A stretch of 22,927 bases of DNA from NCBI GenBank assembly GCA_011522945.1, contig WTHY01000066.1:1-22927 (forward strand), written 5' to 3'. Position numbers and translations under genes: made by a program. Under the pieces are notes generated by a model. It saw nothing but the letters and a program-made list of their open reading frames with translations, was not told the origin of the DNA and searched no databases. Shown in pieces: positions 1 to 6,800 of this stretch (positions are counted from its first letter, which is position 1; every line of letters starts with the position of its first letter). Origin of the DNA: Alphaproteobacteria bacterium (GTDB lineage: Bacteria; Pseudomonadota; Alphaproteobacteria; Puniceispirillales; Puniceispirillaceae).

Positions 1-924
1 ATTGTGCTTCGATACCTAGAAGGACAGCGGTCTTTAGACAGGCTTCAGGAACTCAGGATTCCAACAAGCTCTGGCGAATATGTCCCCCTATCTGTATTTG
101 CGAGCATGAAACCACAGCCACGAGGTGGTGAAATCCAGCGCAAAGATGGCGTGCGGTATTACAATATTACCTCAGATGTCGAAGAAGGACTCTTGCCAGC
201 CGCGCAAATTTCAGCATTGGAAGCAAATTTACAGGCGAATCCATTGCCAGATTCTGTTGAAGTGCGCTTCGGCGGCGAGAATGAAGATATTGCAGAAACG
301 CAAGCATTTCTTGGCCAGGCCTTTGCTATCTCAATGGTGCTGATGATTATCGTTTTGATGATACAGTTTAATTCTGTCTGGCAGACCATTGTTACGATGT
401 CAGCCATTCTATTATCATCTGGCGGTGTGCTATTGGGGCTTGCCATTATGGAACGGCCTTTTGGCATTGTGATGTCCGGCCTTGGTATTATCGCCCTGGC
501 TGGTATCGTTGTGAATAACAATATCGTTCTCATCGATACTTATAATGAATATAGGCGGCGTGGATATGATGCACGTGTATCAGCCTTTCATGCTGGTTTA
601 GCCCGTTTTCGCCCGGTTTTGTTAACAGCTATAACAACAATCCTTGGCTTGCTCCCAATGGTGTATGAGATGACAATCTTATTTGCCGATAGAGAGATAT
701 TTTTTGGGGCACCAAGCTCTCAATGGTGGACTGATTTATCCAGTACAATTGCAGGTGGATTAACCTTTGCTACAGCGCTGACGTTACTTGCAACGCCTGC
801 TTTGCTTGTGCTTGGGGCAAATGTTGATAATCGGTTGCGGCAGCTTGCCAATTGGATAACCAAGCCCTTACGTCGCAAATCATCGCCTCAGGTAGATGCT
901 GACGCGCCGGCGCCGGCTGAATAA
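1..924 (+). CDS. RND efflux permease, C-terminal part (5' end outside window)
   Basis: This is the last ~307 codons of an inner-membrane proton-driven RND pump (AcrB/HAE superfamily); the reading frame is open from base 1, so the start lies upstream. The visible part has the end of the second periplasmic porter region (to about residue 100 of the fragment), then the C-terminal transmembrane bundle. This includes a helix around MVLMIIVLMIQF, the TM10-like segment with GIVVNNNIVLID, the conserved FRPVLLTAITTILGLLP segment after it, and a final helix before a charged tail ending in alternating Asp/Ala/Pro. The TM10 position that carries the relay lysine in AcrB is Asn here. Its stop overlaps the start of the next gene (TAATG), so the two are probably co-transcribed. 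The substrate cannot be told from this fragment. It is a different protein from the complete RND permease at 16495-19659. Confidence 0.93.
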   Translation: MVLRYLEGQRSLDRLQELRIPTSSGEYVPLSVFASMKPQPRGGEIQRKDGVRYYNITSDVEEGLLPAAQISALEANLQANPLPDSVEVRFGGENEDIAETQAFLGQAFAISMVLMIIVLMIQFNSVWQTIVTMSAILLSSGGVLLGLAIMERPFGIVMSGLGIIALAGIVVNNNIVLIDTYNEYRRRGYDARVSAFHAGLARFRPVLLTAITTILGLLPMVYEMTILFADREIFFGAPSSQWWTDLSSTIAGGLTFATALTLLATPALLVLGANVDNRLRQLANWITKPLRRKSSPQVDADAPAPAE

Positions 925-1766
925 TGAAACCTATATGGCAGGGTCGCAAAACACCGCTCCAAATGGGGCTGCGTGGATGTGCGGTTGAAGACTGGCTTGA
1001 TAGTCCTTGCCTTTTTGGAGATCTGAATAGGGTAGGCGGGCAAATTGCGCTCAAGTCAGATCTCATTGAAAGGCATTTGCCTGAGATTTATGCCTGCCTG
1101 CCTGAAAGTACAGGAGCTGCCTCGGAATTGCTTGGGTTGGTGGCAGACGCAAAAGGCTTTCAGGCAAATCAGGATGACGCCGAGCCTCTCTTGTCTGCTG
1201 GTCGCTCTATTAGTGATGATTTGCTGCTTCTGGCGCCGGATGCAAAAACACAGAATTGGGTGCTCAAAGCAGGCTTGCTTGCCTTCCCATCACATTGGGC
1301 GTTGCATGAGAAAATGGGTCGCCCCATGTCTGATATACACGCCCCCGTTCCAGGTTATGCCAAAACACTTGAGGCACCTGTTAATCGATTTTTGCATGCA
1401 ATGAAATCTGAAGGTATCAGCGTCAGAATGAACTGGACATTGCAGGTGGGAAAAGCCTTATTTACCCCGTCATCATCAGATGTTGAAATCCAAAACCCTG
1501 ACGATATTCCTGATAATTTATATCTGCGTGCTGAGCGTCAGACGTTCCGGAAATTGCCAGAAACAGGCTGGATTGTTTTTGGTATTGGAACACACATCGC
1601 TCCTTTAGGGTTGTGGCAAGATGCGCCTGAGATGCTCTCAGGCCTGCAAGATGCTGTTGTAGACCTTTCGCCGGAGATGAGAGCTTATCGCGGCATGCAT
1701 AGATATGAGGCTGCATTTCATAAATATGTAGACTCTATTGCAAACAGACAGGTAGGAAGAGACTGA
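924..1766 (+). CDS. DUF3445 protein, heme-dependent oxidative N-demethylase alpha-subunit-like
   Basis: The 280-residue protein matches the DUF3445 / HODM alpha-subunit-like family in its recognisable core. This comprises DDLLLL (98-103), a Trp-containing stretch with AGLLAFPSHW (116-125), EKMG, IHAPVPGY (138-145), and the later LRAERQTFRKLP (201-212) with VFGIGTH. Characterised members are heme proteins that oxidatively demethylate small amines, working with reductase-type subunits. No such partner genes are next to it here, so the electron donor and substrate are unknown. There is no signal peptide, which suggests a cytoplasmic protein. The ATG overlaps the stop of the upstream RND permease gene by one base, which implies translational coupling and one operon. 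Length is ordinary for the family. The family assignment is fairly sure; enzymatic activity is inferred. Confidence 0.82.
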   Translation: MKPIWQGRKTPLQMGLRGCAVEDWLDSPCLFGDLNRVGGQIALKSDLIERHLPEIYACLPESTGAASELLGLVADAKGFQANQDDAEPLLSAGRSISDDLLLLAPDAKTQNWVLKAGLLAFPSHWALHEKMGRPMSDIHAPVPGYAKTLEAPVNRFLHAMKSEGISVRMNWTLQVGKALFTPSSSDVEIQNPDDIPDNLYLRAERQTFRKLPETGWIVFGIGTHIAPLGLWQDAPEMLSGLQDAVVDLSPEMRAYRGMHRYEAAFHKYVDSIANRQVGRD

Positions 1767-1809
1767 CCAGCTAAAATGCCATTTCTTGTACCTTGTTGTT
1801 ATTAAACGC

Positions 1810-2691
1810 ATGCCAACGCACCTGATTTTACCATTTCTATTCATCATCTTATGGTCGTCAGCCTTTATTTCAGGCAAAGCGATTATGGCAGATGCAACAC
1901 CCTTTCTGGCGCTTCTTATGCGATTTGCAATTGTTGGCGCAGGCTTTGCAGCATTAATGGGTATATTGCAAAAATCCATATCTCTTGAAAGACGTGCCAT
2001 ATTTGATTCCCTTTTGGTTGGTGTGCTTTTTCATGGCATCTATTTAGGTGGCGTTTTCTGGTCTATGTCGAACGGTATGCCAGCTGCCATCGCAGCTCTG
2101 ATTGTATCCCTGCAACCTGTCATCACAGCTATTCTGGCAGGCCCTATTCTGGGTGAGCAGGTAGGGATACGCCAAAAATTAGGAGTAATTTTAGGGTTTG
2201 TCGGCGCTGGATTTGTTATCGGGTTGGATGTTGGCTCTGCGATACCTGTGGCAGGCGTGATCGTTTGTTTGATATCGCTTGGCGCAATTACTGGTGGAAC
2301 GCTCTATCAAAAACGGCGCGGATCACAAATTCCTGTCATGGCAGGTAATCTATATCAAGCCATTGGCGGTGCGCTCTTTCATCTAATTTTTATGAGCCTG
2401 TTTGAAGTGCCATCTGTTGCATGGACAACAAATTTTATTGTTGGGATGGCATGGCAGATATTAGCTGTCTCTGGCATCGCCTGGTTAATCCTCTTAATTC
2501 TATTGAAAAGAGGGACGGCAAGTCAGACAACGGCTCTCTTTTTCCTGGTGCCGCCGACAGCGGCATTGATGGGATATGTTGTCCTCGCAGAACCAATGAC
2601 AGGCATAGATATTGGTGGCATGATACTTGCCTCGCTCGGGGTTTATATCGCAACACGTCCGCAGAGCGAGATCACACCCGCCAAAGCGTGA
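1810..2691 (+). CDS. EamA/DMT-family transporter
   Basis: This predicted inner-membrane protein of 293 residues has about ten hydrophobic helices in two repeated halves, the classic two-EamA-domain layout of drug/metabolite transporters. Typical signs are the N-terminal LWSSAFISGK stretch, the loop SLQPVITAILAGPILGEQ ending the first repeat, and the matching stretch PPTAALMGYVVLAEP in the second. Members export amino acids, metabolites or drugs; the substrate cannot be told. I chose the ATG at 1810, which places the first helix directly after MPTHL. An in-frame TTG at 1786 would add eight residues. No clear Shine-Dalgarno supports either. The gene follows the DUF3445 gene by about 43 bp on the same strand and may share its transcript. 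Confidence 0.88.
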   Translation: MPTHLILPFLFIILWSSAFISGKAIMADATPFLALLMRFAIVGAGFAALMGILQKSISLERRAIFDSLLVGVLFHGIYLGGVFWSMSNGMPAAIAALIVSLQPVITAILAGPILGEQVGIRQKLGVILGFVGAGFVIGLDVGSAIPVAGVIVCLISLGAITGGTLYQKRRGSQIPVMAGNLYQAIGGALFHLIFMSLFEVPSVAWTTNFIVGMAWQILAVSGIAWLILLILLKRGTASQTTALFFLVPPTAALMGYVVLAEPMTGIDIGGMILASLGVYIATRPQSEITPAKA

Positions 2692-2785
2692 AAAATCCCT
2701 ACACGCACTCTTGTGTCCCGAAATGCTTAGGCGCAGTGTGGCGTTACTGGCGTTTCATGGGCCAGATGGGTGAAATAATTGAAAA

Positions 2786-2795
2786 GGAGGTGATC
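2786..2795 (+). promoter_or_regulatory. Extended Shine-Dalgarno of the 28-codon ORF
   Basis: The bases GGAGGTGATC, preceded by AA, are complementary to the very 3' end of bacterial 16S rRNA over about 12 positions, far more than any other gene in this window shows. The GGAGG core ends seven bases before the ATG at 2798, the optimal distance. This is the main argument that the small ORF is translated. Confidence 0.7.
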
Positions 2796-2797
2796 GA

Positions 2798-2884
2798 ATG
2801 TCGAGTGTCCAGTTTATTGCAAATGTAAAGACCGGTGTTTTGTGTTGGCAGGAGAGCAACCTTTCTTGTCGGGGCGAGGCATAA
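2798..2884 (+). CDS. Candidate small protein or leader peptide, 28 residues, unknown
   Basis: I do not recognise this ORF. It encodes 28 residues starting MSSVQFIANVKTG and ending SCRGEA, with cysteines at 16 and 24 and a single tryptophan at 17. It has no hydrophobic segment long enough to span a membrane and no run of one amino acid of the kind seen in classical biosynthetic leader peptides. Support comes from context: an almost perfect extended Shine-Dalgarno at the right distance, a stop just before a hairpin, and an intrinsic terminator 50 bp further on. It could be a free-standing microprotein, a leader peptide that senses translation, or the coding part of a dual-function RNA. Its 3' half overlaps the 5' arm of the long inverted repeat at 2838-2851, so a translating ribosome would prevent that stem from forming. 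Confidence 0.45.
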   Translation: MSSVQFIANVKTGVLCWQESNLSCRGEA

Positions 2885-2939
2885 GCTAAAATCTAGAATT
2901 TTGGCAAAACGGTAGATTTACGTCTGCCTGACACGAAAA
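2838..2939 (+). ncRNA. Candidate structured RNA (nested stems ahead of terminator)
   Basis: Hand folding shows an outer stem: 2838-2845 (TTTTGTGT) with 2931-2938 (one G-U pair), continued after a small internal loop by GGCAG 2847-2851 with CTGCC 2924-2928. Inside it lies a second hairpin: AAATCTA 2889-2895 with TAGATTT 2913-2919, topped by TTTT 2899-2902 with AAAA 2906-2909 around a 3-base loop. The outer stem shares its terminal A residues with the terminator that follows, so the two helices compete at their junction. It does not match the consensus of any riboswitch or alphaproteobacterial sRNA that I can recall. The pairing is visible in the sequence; a function is inferred. Confidence 0.35.
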
Positions 2940-2965
2940 GGAGAGGGGAACCTCTCCTTTTTTTA
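2936..2965 (+). terminator. Strong intrinsic terminator
   Basis: A GC-rich stem GGAGAGG (2940-2946) pairs with CCTCTCC (2951-2957) around a GGAA loop. It is extended by four A-T pairs and followed by an uninterrupted T-run to 2964. It is the clearest rho-independent terminator in the window. It ends the transcript carrying the small ORF, and possibly the EamA operon, before the aldolase gene. Confidence 0.88.
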
Positions 2966-3034
2966 TTCCTTTGAATTAAGCCACAGCGGCAGCTAAGCTA
3001 AGCTCTGACTATCTAAGTTGAACAGAGATTTTTT

Positions 3035-4090
3035 ATGTCCACAGCACAAATGCTTAATAGACGCATGGATTTTAGAAGCGATACAGTCACACAGCCTACC
3101 GAAGGGATGTATCAGGCGATGTTATCTGCGCCCCTTGGCGATGATGTCTATGCTGATGATCCGACTGTTAACCGCCTTGAGGCAGTAGTTGCAGATATGA
3201 CCGGCAAACAGAATGCATTATTTGTAAGCTCTGGCACACAAAGTAATCTGATTGCGTTATTGACGCATCTTCATCGTGGTGAAGAGTTTCTGGCTGGATC
3301 GGAATATCATGTAATTAGCTATGAAGCTGGCGGTTCATCCGCACTTGGTGGTGCAATTGCCTGTGGCCTGCCAACAGCAGCAAATGGGCAGATTTCAATT
3401 TCTGAGATGTTGGGCGCTATCAAGCAAGATGATTCACATTTTCCGATGACAAAGCTACTCAGTTTGGAAAATACCGTGAGTGGCCGTGTGCAACCTTATA
3501 GATATATGCATGACATTACAGCAGCAGCCCGTAAAGCAGGATTGCAACTGCATTTAGATGGTGCACGTCTTATGAATGCTGTGGTGGCATCAGGTACAAG
3601 CCTGCAGGATTATGCAAACTTATTTGATACTGTATCGCTTTGTTTATCAAAGGGGCTTGGTGCTCCCTTTGGCTCTGTCCTTGTTGGCCCATCAGATTTT
3701 ATCAAGCGAGCCCGGCGTTTGCGGAAAATGTTGGGTGGCGGGTTGCGGCAAGCAGGCATTGCAGCCGCAGCAGGCCTATATGCTCTTGAGCATCATGTTG
3801 AACGACTTGCTGAAGATCATCAGCTGGCGCGCCAGCTCGCAGAAGCTCTAAATCAGCATGCAGATGCTGTTGTGGATTTAGATGCTGTTGAGACCAATAT
3901 GGTATTCTTAACGCTGCCAGCAGATAGAGGGCTGAAATTACAGGCAGCGCTTGCAGAACAAGATATTATCATTAGTGGCCCTAGCCTTTATAGCGAGGTC
4001 AGCACCTTCCGGCTGGTCACACATCTTGATTGCAGCCCTTTGGCTGTTGAAAAATTGGCTGATGCTGTAAAACAGTTTCTGGCGCACTAA
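3035..4090 (+). CDS. ltaE: Low-specificity L-threonine aldolase
   Basis: This PLP-dependent, fold-type I enzyme cleaves L-threonine or L-allo-threonine to glycine and acetaldehyde in the cytoplasm. The 351-residue product is of normal family length. It shows the family opening DFRSDTVTQP (12-21), the GDDVYADDPT stretch (35-44), the cofactor-binding SSGTQSN (65-71), the acid LHLDGAR (172-178), and the Schiff-base lysine K206 in SLCLSKGLGAPFGS. The ATG at 3035 is used; ATGs at 3050 and 3065 are possible alternatives because the conserved region begins at about residue 11. The Shine-Dalgarno is weak. It is preceded by the terminator at 2936-2965, so it probably has its own promoter or depends on readthrough. 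Its 3' end faces the convergent hydrolase gene. Confidence 0.94.
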   Translation: MSTAQMLNRRMDFRSDTVTQPTEGMYQAMLSAPLGDDVYADDPTVNRLEAVVADMTGKQNALFVSSGTQSNLIALLTHLHRGEEFLAGSEYHVISYEAGGSSALGGAIACGLPTAANGQISISEMLGAIKQDDSHFPMTKLLSLENTVSGRVQPYRYMHDITAAARKAGLQLHLDGARLMNAVVASGTSLQDYANLFDTVSLCLSKGLGAPFGSVLVGPSDFIKRARRLRKMLGGGLRQAGIAAAAGLYALEHHVERLAEDHQLARQLAEALNQHADAVVDLDAVETNMVFLTLPADRGLKLQAALAEQDIIISGPSLYSEVSTFRLVTHLDCSPLAVEKLADAVKQFLAH

Positions 4091-4141
4091 TGATTGGTAG
4101 ATGCCCATAATCAACAGGGAGAATCAGCAGACTGCCTGCAA

Positions 4142-5110
4142 TCATCTGCACAGATAATCGCAGAAATCGATCGCCGTTTTAATATGCCAACGTTGACCAG
4201 CCTGGCCACGTTCATGGAACCCTATATGCCCGCCGCCAGTGCTGAGACTTATTTTCGATGTTGGCGAGACTGTTGCCGATAAATACGGTGTTACTGGAAT
4301 CCAAGGGTCATTTCTAGCATGGATAAGCAATAAAGGTCTGTTTGCATTAGACAAACGATGAGCTGTGCTTGCAGATTTGTAATACGCCTCAAGAGAGGGA
4401 AATCCATTTACTGGCGCTGTTACATATTCATCAAATTCTACCAAGCTTTTGGCCGCGGCTGCTGCATCCTGATAGGATGTGTCCAACCCCGGACAGTTTT
4501 TTGATAAGTCCTTGAGCCCAGAGAGGATATACCGCATGTAAGGACGGTTCCGTATTTTATGGAATTGTGCACTACTCTCTATCAAATCAAGAGGAGCTGA
4601 TATCGTGATCATCCCAGATAGTTGCATAGCCTCCTCTGGAAAATCTAGAAGCATATTCAGAGCAACGCTACCACCTAATGAATGAGCAATCATAAAAATT
4701 GGAAGGTCTGGAAAACCTGTTCTTGCTGCAGTTATGAAATGTAAAAGGTCACTGCCACGTTGAGCGTGATAGGTTTGATGACATAAAGGTCTGCTGCTAC
4801 CGGCGCCGCGCATATTCACGCGCATGCAAATATAGCCGCTAGCAAGCGCATCATCTGAGAGTGCGCGTGCATGTTGAGATTGTGCTGACCCGCCAAGGCC
4901 ATGCACAATAATCATAACAGCCTTTGGAATAGTGGCTGGATATTCCAGGCGATAGGTCAGGCTGTCACCATCCTTCAGAGAGATTGTGAACTCCGTGGCA
5001 CTATCGGCCCCGCTCACTGGGGGAAAGACCCAGTCACGCAAGGTTTGCAAATCACCACCTATCCATGGAAAGGCTTCTCCAGTAAAGGGATGTAGGTGAA
5101 AATTTACCAT
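4142..5110 (-). CDS. YheT-type alpha/beta hydrolase
   Basis: The 322-residue protein opens with the family signature FPWIGGDLQTLRDWV (14-28) of YheT-like hydrolases. It then has an alpha/beta-hydrolase core: the oxyanion HGLGGS (70-75), the nucleophile elbow AHSLGGS with Ser144, the acid Asp268 in ARNDPWIP, and the histidine His295 in GGGHIGF. All three triad residues are present. Family members act on esters or lipids, but the physiological substrate is mostly unknown. No signal peptide is seen. The gene stands alone on the minus strand, convergent with ltaE (51 bp apart) and divergent from mgtE, with which it shares the 5111-5343 upstream region. Confidence 0.88.
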   Translation of the reverse strand: MVNFHLHPFTGEAFPWIGGDLQTLRDWVFPPVSGADSATEFTISLKDGDSLTYRLEYPATIPKAVMIIVHGLGGSAQSQHARALSDDALASGYICMRVNMRGAGSSRPLCHQTYHAQRGSDLLHFITAARTGFPDLPIFMIAHSLGGSVALNMLLDFPEEAMQLSGMITISAPLDLIESSAQFHKIRNRPYMRYILSGLKDLSKNCPGLDTSYQDAAAAAKSLVEFDEYVTAPVNGFPSLEAYYKSASTAHRLSNANRPLLLIHARNDPWIPVTPYLSATVSPTSKISLSTGGGHIGFHERGQAGQRWHIKTAIDFCDYLCR

Positions 5111-5164
5111 GGTAATTTTATTTCAAAATTCATTTTTGTAACTTTATTACAAAGGCTATGGTTT

Positions 5165-5193
5165 TTGCTAACAGCGGTATCTTCTGTTACTAT
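5165..5193 (+). promoter_or_regulatory. Possible sigma-70-type promoter for mgtE
   Basis: TTGCTA (5165-5170) and TACTAT (5188-5193) are separated by 17 bases, each matching the consensus at four of six positions. A slightly shifted TATGAT (5191-5196) is the alternative -10. It would give a 5' untranslated region of roughly 140 bases before mgtE. This is by-eye evidence only. Confidence 0.28.
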
Positions 5194-5206
5194 GATATAG
5201 GCGCTT

Positions 5207-5245
5207 AGCTGGCAGCAATCCAGTTTCATATGCGGACTGCCAGTT
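5207..5245 (+). repeat. Inverted repeat in the mgtE upstream region
   Basis: AGCTGGCAG (5207-5215) pairs with CTGCCAGTT (5237-5245), seven Watson-Crick pairs plus one G-U and one A-U, around a 21-base loop. It lies in the presumed 5' leader of mgtE, roughly 100 bases before the start. The ATG of the 16-codon ORF at 5230 falls in its loop. It could be a leader hairpin or an operator. It does not match the known Mg-sensing M-box. Confidence 0.35.
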
Positions 5246-5280
5246 GGAACGCCGTGAGGGATTTATGGTCTTTCAGATAA
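5230..5280 (+). CDS. Possible 16-codon upstream ORF ahead of mgtE
   Basis: ATG at 5230 opens a reading frame of 16 codons (MRTASWNAVRDLWSFR) that ends 63 bases before mgtE. It has no recognisable Shine-Dalgarno and no homolog that I know. Enteric mgtA and mgtCBR leaders carry comparable short ORFs, but those are proline-rich and this one has no proline. It may be fortuitous. Confidence 0.15.
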   Translation: MRTASWNAVRDLWSFR

Positions 5281-5343
5281 AATCTGTAAGCATTATCCGT
5301 ATATACCGCGTTATTATTACAGGCCATTAGAGAGGGGCAGTTG

Positions 5344-6753
5344 ATGAGCCGAACATCACTTGAAAATATGCGCCCTGATGCACAGGATCCGAATGCGCTA
5401 CAGGTTGCCTCGCTCTATGGTCTGACACCCAAGGTTGAAGATGCAATTCTGGACGCGCTTGAGGCTGGGCAGCATAGCCGGGTTCGTATGCTTGTTGCAC
5501 CGCTACACCCAGCTGATCAGGCAGATTTACTTGAGCGTGTTAAACCATCTATTTGTGCTAATCTTATTGCCGCGTTAGGGGAGGATCTTGATCCAGAGGC
5601 TATCGCCTATCTTGACGAGGAGGGACTTGAACAAGTCTTAGATGTGCTTGGCCCTGATGCTATTGCTGAAAAATTGCCATCACTAGATTCGGATGATGTT
5701 GTCACCATTGCAGAAGAGCTAGAGCCAGATGAGCTTGATGAAGTGCTACAAGCCATGCCGGCGCAAGATCGTGTGCTAGTTGAGCAGGCACTCGCCTATC
5801 CTGAAGATTCTGCTGGCCGCCTCATGCAACGTGAAATGGTCGTCGTGCCGCCATTCTGGACTGTTGGCCAGACAATTGATTATTTGCGGTCTGCAGAATT
5901 TGATAAACAGGATTTCCATCAGATTATGGTCACAGACCCTGCGAGCCATCCGATTGGAGAGGTGCCGCTGAGCCGGTTGCTTTGTACAGCACGCCCGAAA
6001 CGGCTCTCTGAGATAATGGATCAGGATATGCGGTCTATCCCTGTTCTTATGGACCAGGAAGAGGTAGCTATTCTGTTCCGTCGCTATGCCATGATTAGTG
6101 CTGGCGTCATAGATGATGAAGGCAGGCTTGTCGGCATTATCACGCAAGATGATGTCCTTGATGTTATCGATGAAGAGGCAGAGGAAGATCTGATGGCATT
6201 AGCAGGTGTGTCAGATGCCAATATCCGTATCTCAGTGCTAGAGACACTACGTGGTCGTGCTGGTTGGTTGATGGTGAATTTGCTGACAGCTGTTCTGGCC
6301 TCCATAGTGATTGGCTTTTTTGAAAGCACTATAGAACAGCTTGTCGTGCTTGCAGTGCTGATGCCTATCGTTGCCTCTATGGGGGGTAATGCAGGAACAC
6401 AGACTGTTACGGTCGCTGTCAGGGCCATTGCCATGCGTGAATTTGGTCAAACGAAAGTATTGGATTTTGCTCGTAAAGAGCTTCTGGTTGGGCTGCTAAA
6501 CGGTCTGTTATTTGCGGTAGTCGCTGCCATATTTTGTCTAATCTGGTTTGGCAATATAAATGTCGCGCTGGTACTTGGCGCTGCTATGATTGTAAATCTT
6601 GTAGTTGCAGCACTTTCCGGCACTGTTATTCCGCTCACTTTGGTGCGGTTGGGTGTGGACCCAGCTGTGGCCTCAAGCGTATTTCTGACGACTGTTACAG
6701 ATGTTATAGGGTTCTTTGTATTTTTAGGTCTTGCTGGACTATTTTTACTATAA
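5344..6753 (+). CDS. mgtE: Magnesium transporter MgtE
   Basis: This is a Mg2+-selective inner-membrane channel gated by cytoplasmic Mg2+. The 469-residue product has the full MgtE plan: an acidic N domain (about 25-150), the linker PEDSAGRLM (153-161), two CBS domains (about 160-275), and a connecting helix. Five transmembrane helices follow from about residue 306. The membrane part contains PIVASMGGNAGTQ (341-353) and the last-helix TTVTDVIGFF with Asp453, which corresponds to the pore aspartate of characterised MgtE. I chose ATG 5344, which sits 6 bases after the Shine-Dalgarno GAGGGG (5332-5337); the TTG just before it is too close. It is divergent from the hydrolase gene. The DUF1489 gene follows after 47 bp with no terminator between. 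Confidence 0.96.
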   Translation: MSRTSLENMRPDAQDPNALQVASLYGLTPKVEDAILDALEAGQHSRVRMLVAPLHPADQADLLERVKPSICANLIAALGEDLDPEAIAYLDEEGLEQVLDVLGPDAIAEKLPSLDSDDVVTIAEELEPDELDEVLQAMPAQDRVLVEQALAYPEDSAGRLMQREMVVVPPFWTVGQTIDYLRSAEFDKQDFHQIMVTDPASHPIGEVPLSRLLCTARPKRLSEIMDQDMRSIPVLMDQEEVAILFRRYAMISAGVIDDEGRLVGIITQDDVLDVIDEEAEEDLMALAGVSDANIRISVLETLRGRAGWLMVNLLTAVLASIVIGFFESTIEQLVVLAVLMPIVASMGGNAGTQTVTVAVRAIAMREFGQTKVLDFARKELLVGLLNGLLFAVVAAIFCLIWFGNINVALVLGAAMIVNLVVAALSGTVIPLTLVRLGVDPAVASSVFLTTVTDVIGFFVFLGLAGLFLL

Positions 6754-6800
6754 ATAAAAGCTAGTCTTTGACGCGCCAAGGCATATATATATATCAAGAC

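Larger units (their letters stand above)
2692..3034 (+). other. Intergenic region with small ORF, foldable RNA and terminator
   Basis: This 343-bp gap lies between the EamA gene and the threonine aldolase gene and has no conventional gene. It contains, in order: about 100 bp without clear signals; a 28-codon ORF (2798-2884) with a very strong ribosome-binding site; a set of nested inverted repeats (2838-2939); and an intrinsic terminator (2936-2965). The final 70 bp lead into the aldolase gene and include a weak 5-bp repeat, CTCTG at 3003-3007 with CAGAG at 3023-3027, just before a T-run and the ATG. The arrangement suggests a separate short transcript, or a leader with attenuation. Which one cannot be decided from sequence alone. 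Confidence 0.6.

Noticed and set aside
159..533. Open frame of 124 codons on the minus strand
   Set aside because: It is antisense to the RND permease fragment, and the plus strand encodes clear RND motifs here.
2692..2965. Glycine riboswitch upstream of threonine aldolase
   Set aside because: A GGAGAG element is present, but the other conserved glycine-aptamer segments are missing.
2700..2965. Known housekeeping RNA (tmRNA, 4.5S, RNase P or 6S)
   Set aside because: None of the diagnostic conserved motifs could be found, and no peptide-tag ORF ending in Ala-Ala is present.
4094..4282. 62-codon frame just after ltaE
   Set aside because: Most of it overlaps the conserved C-terminus of the hydrolase on the other strand, and there is no start signal.
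6783..6794. (AT)6 tract as a functional repeat
   Set aside because: A six-unit dinucleotide run in AT-rich spacer DNA is expected by chance. It may sit in a promoter, but nothing supports this.
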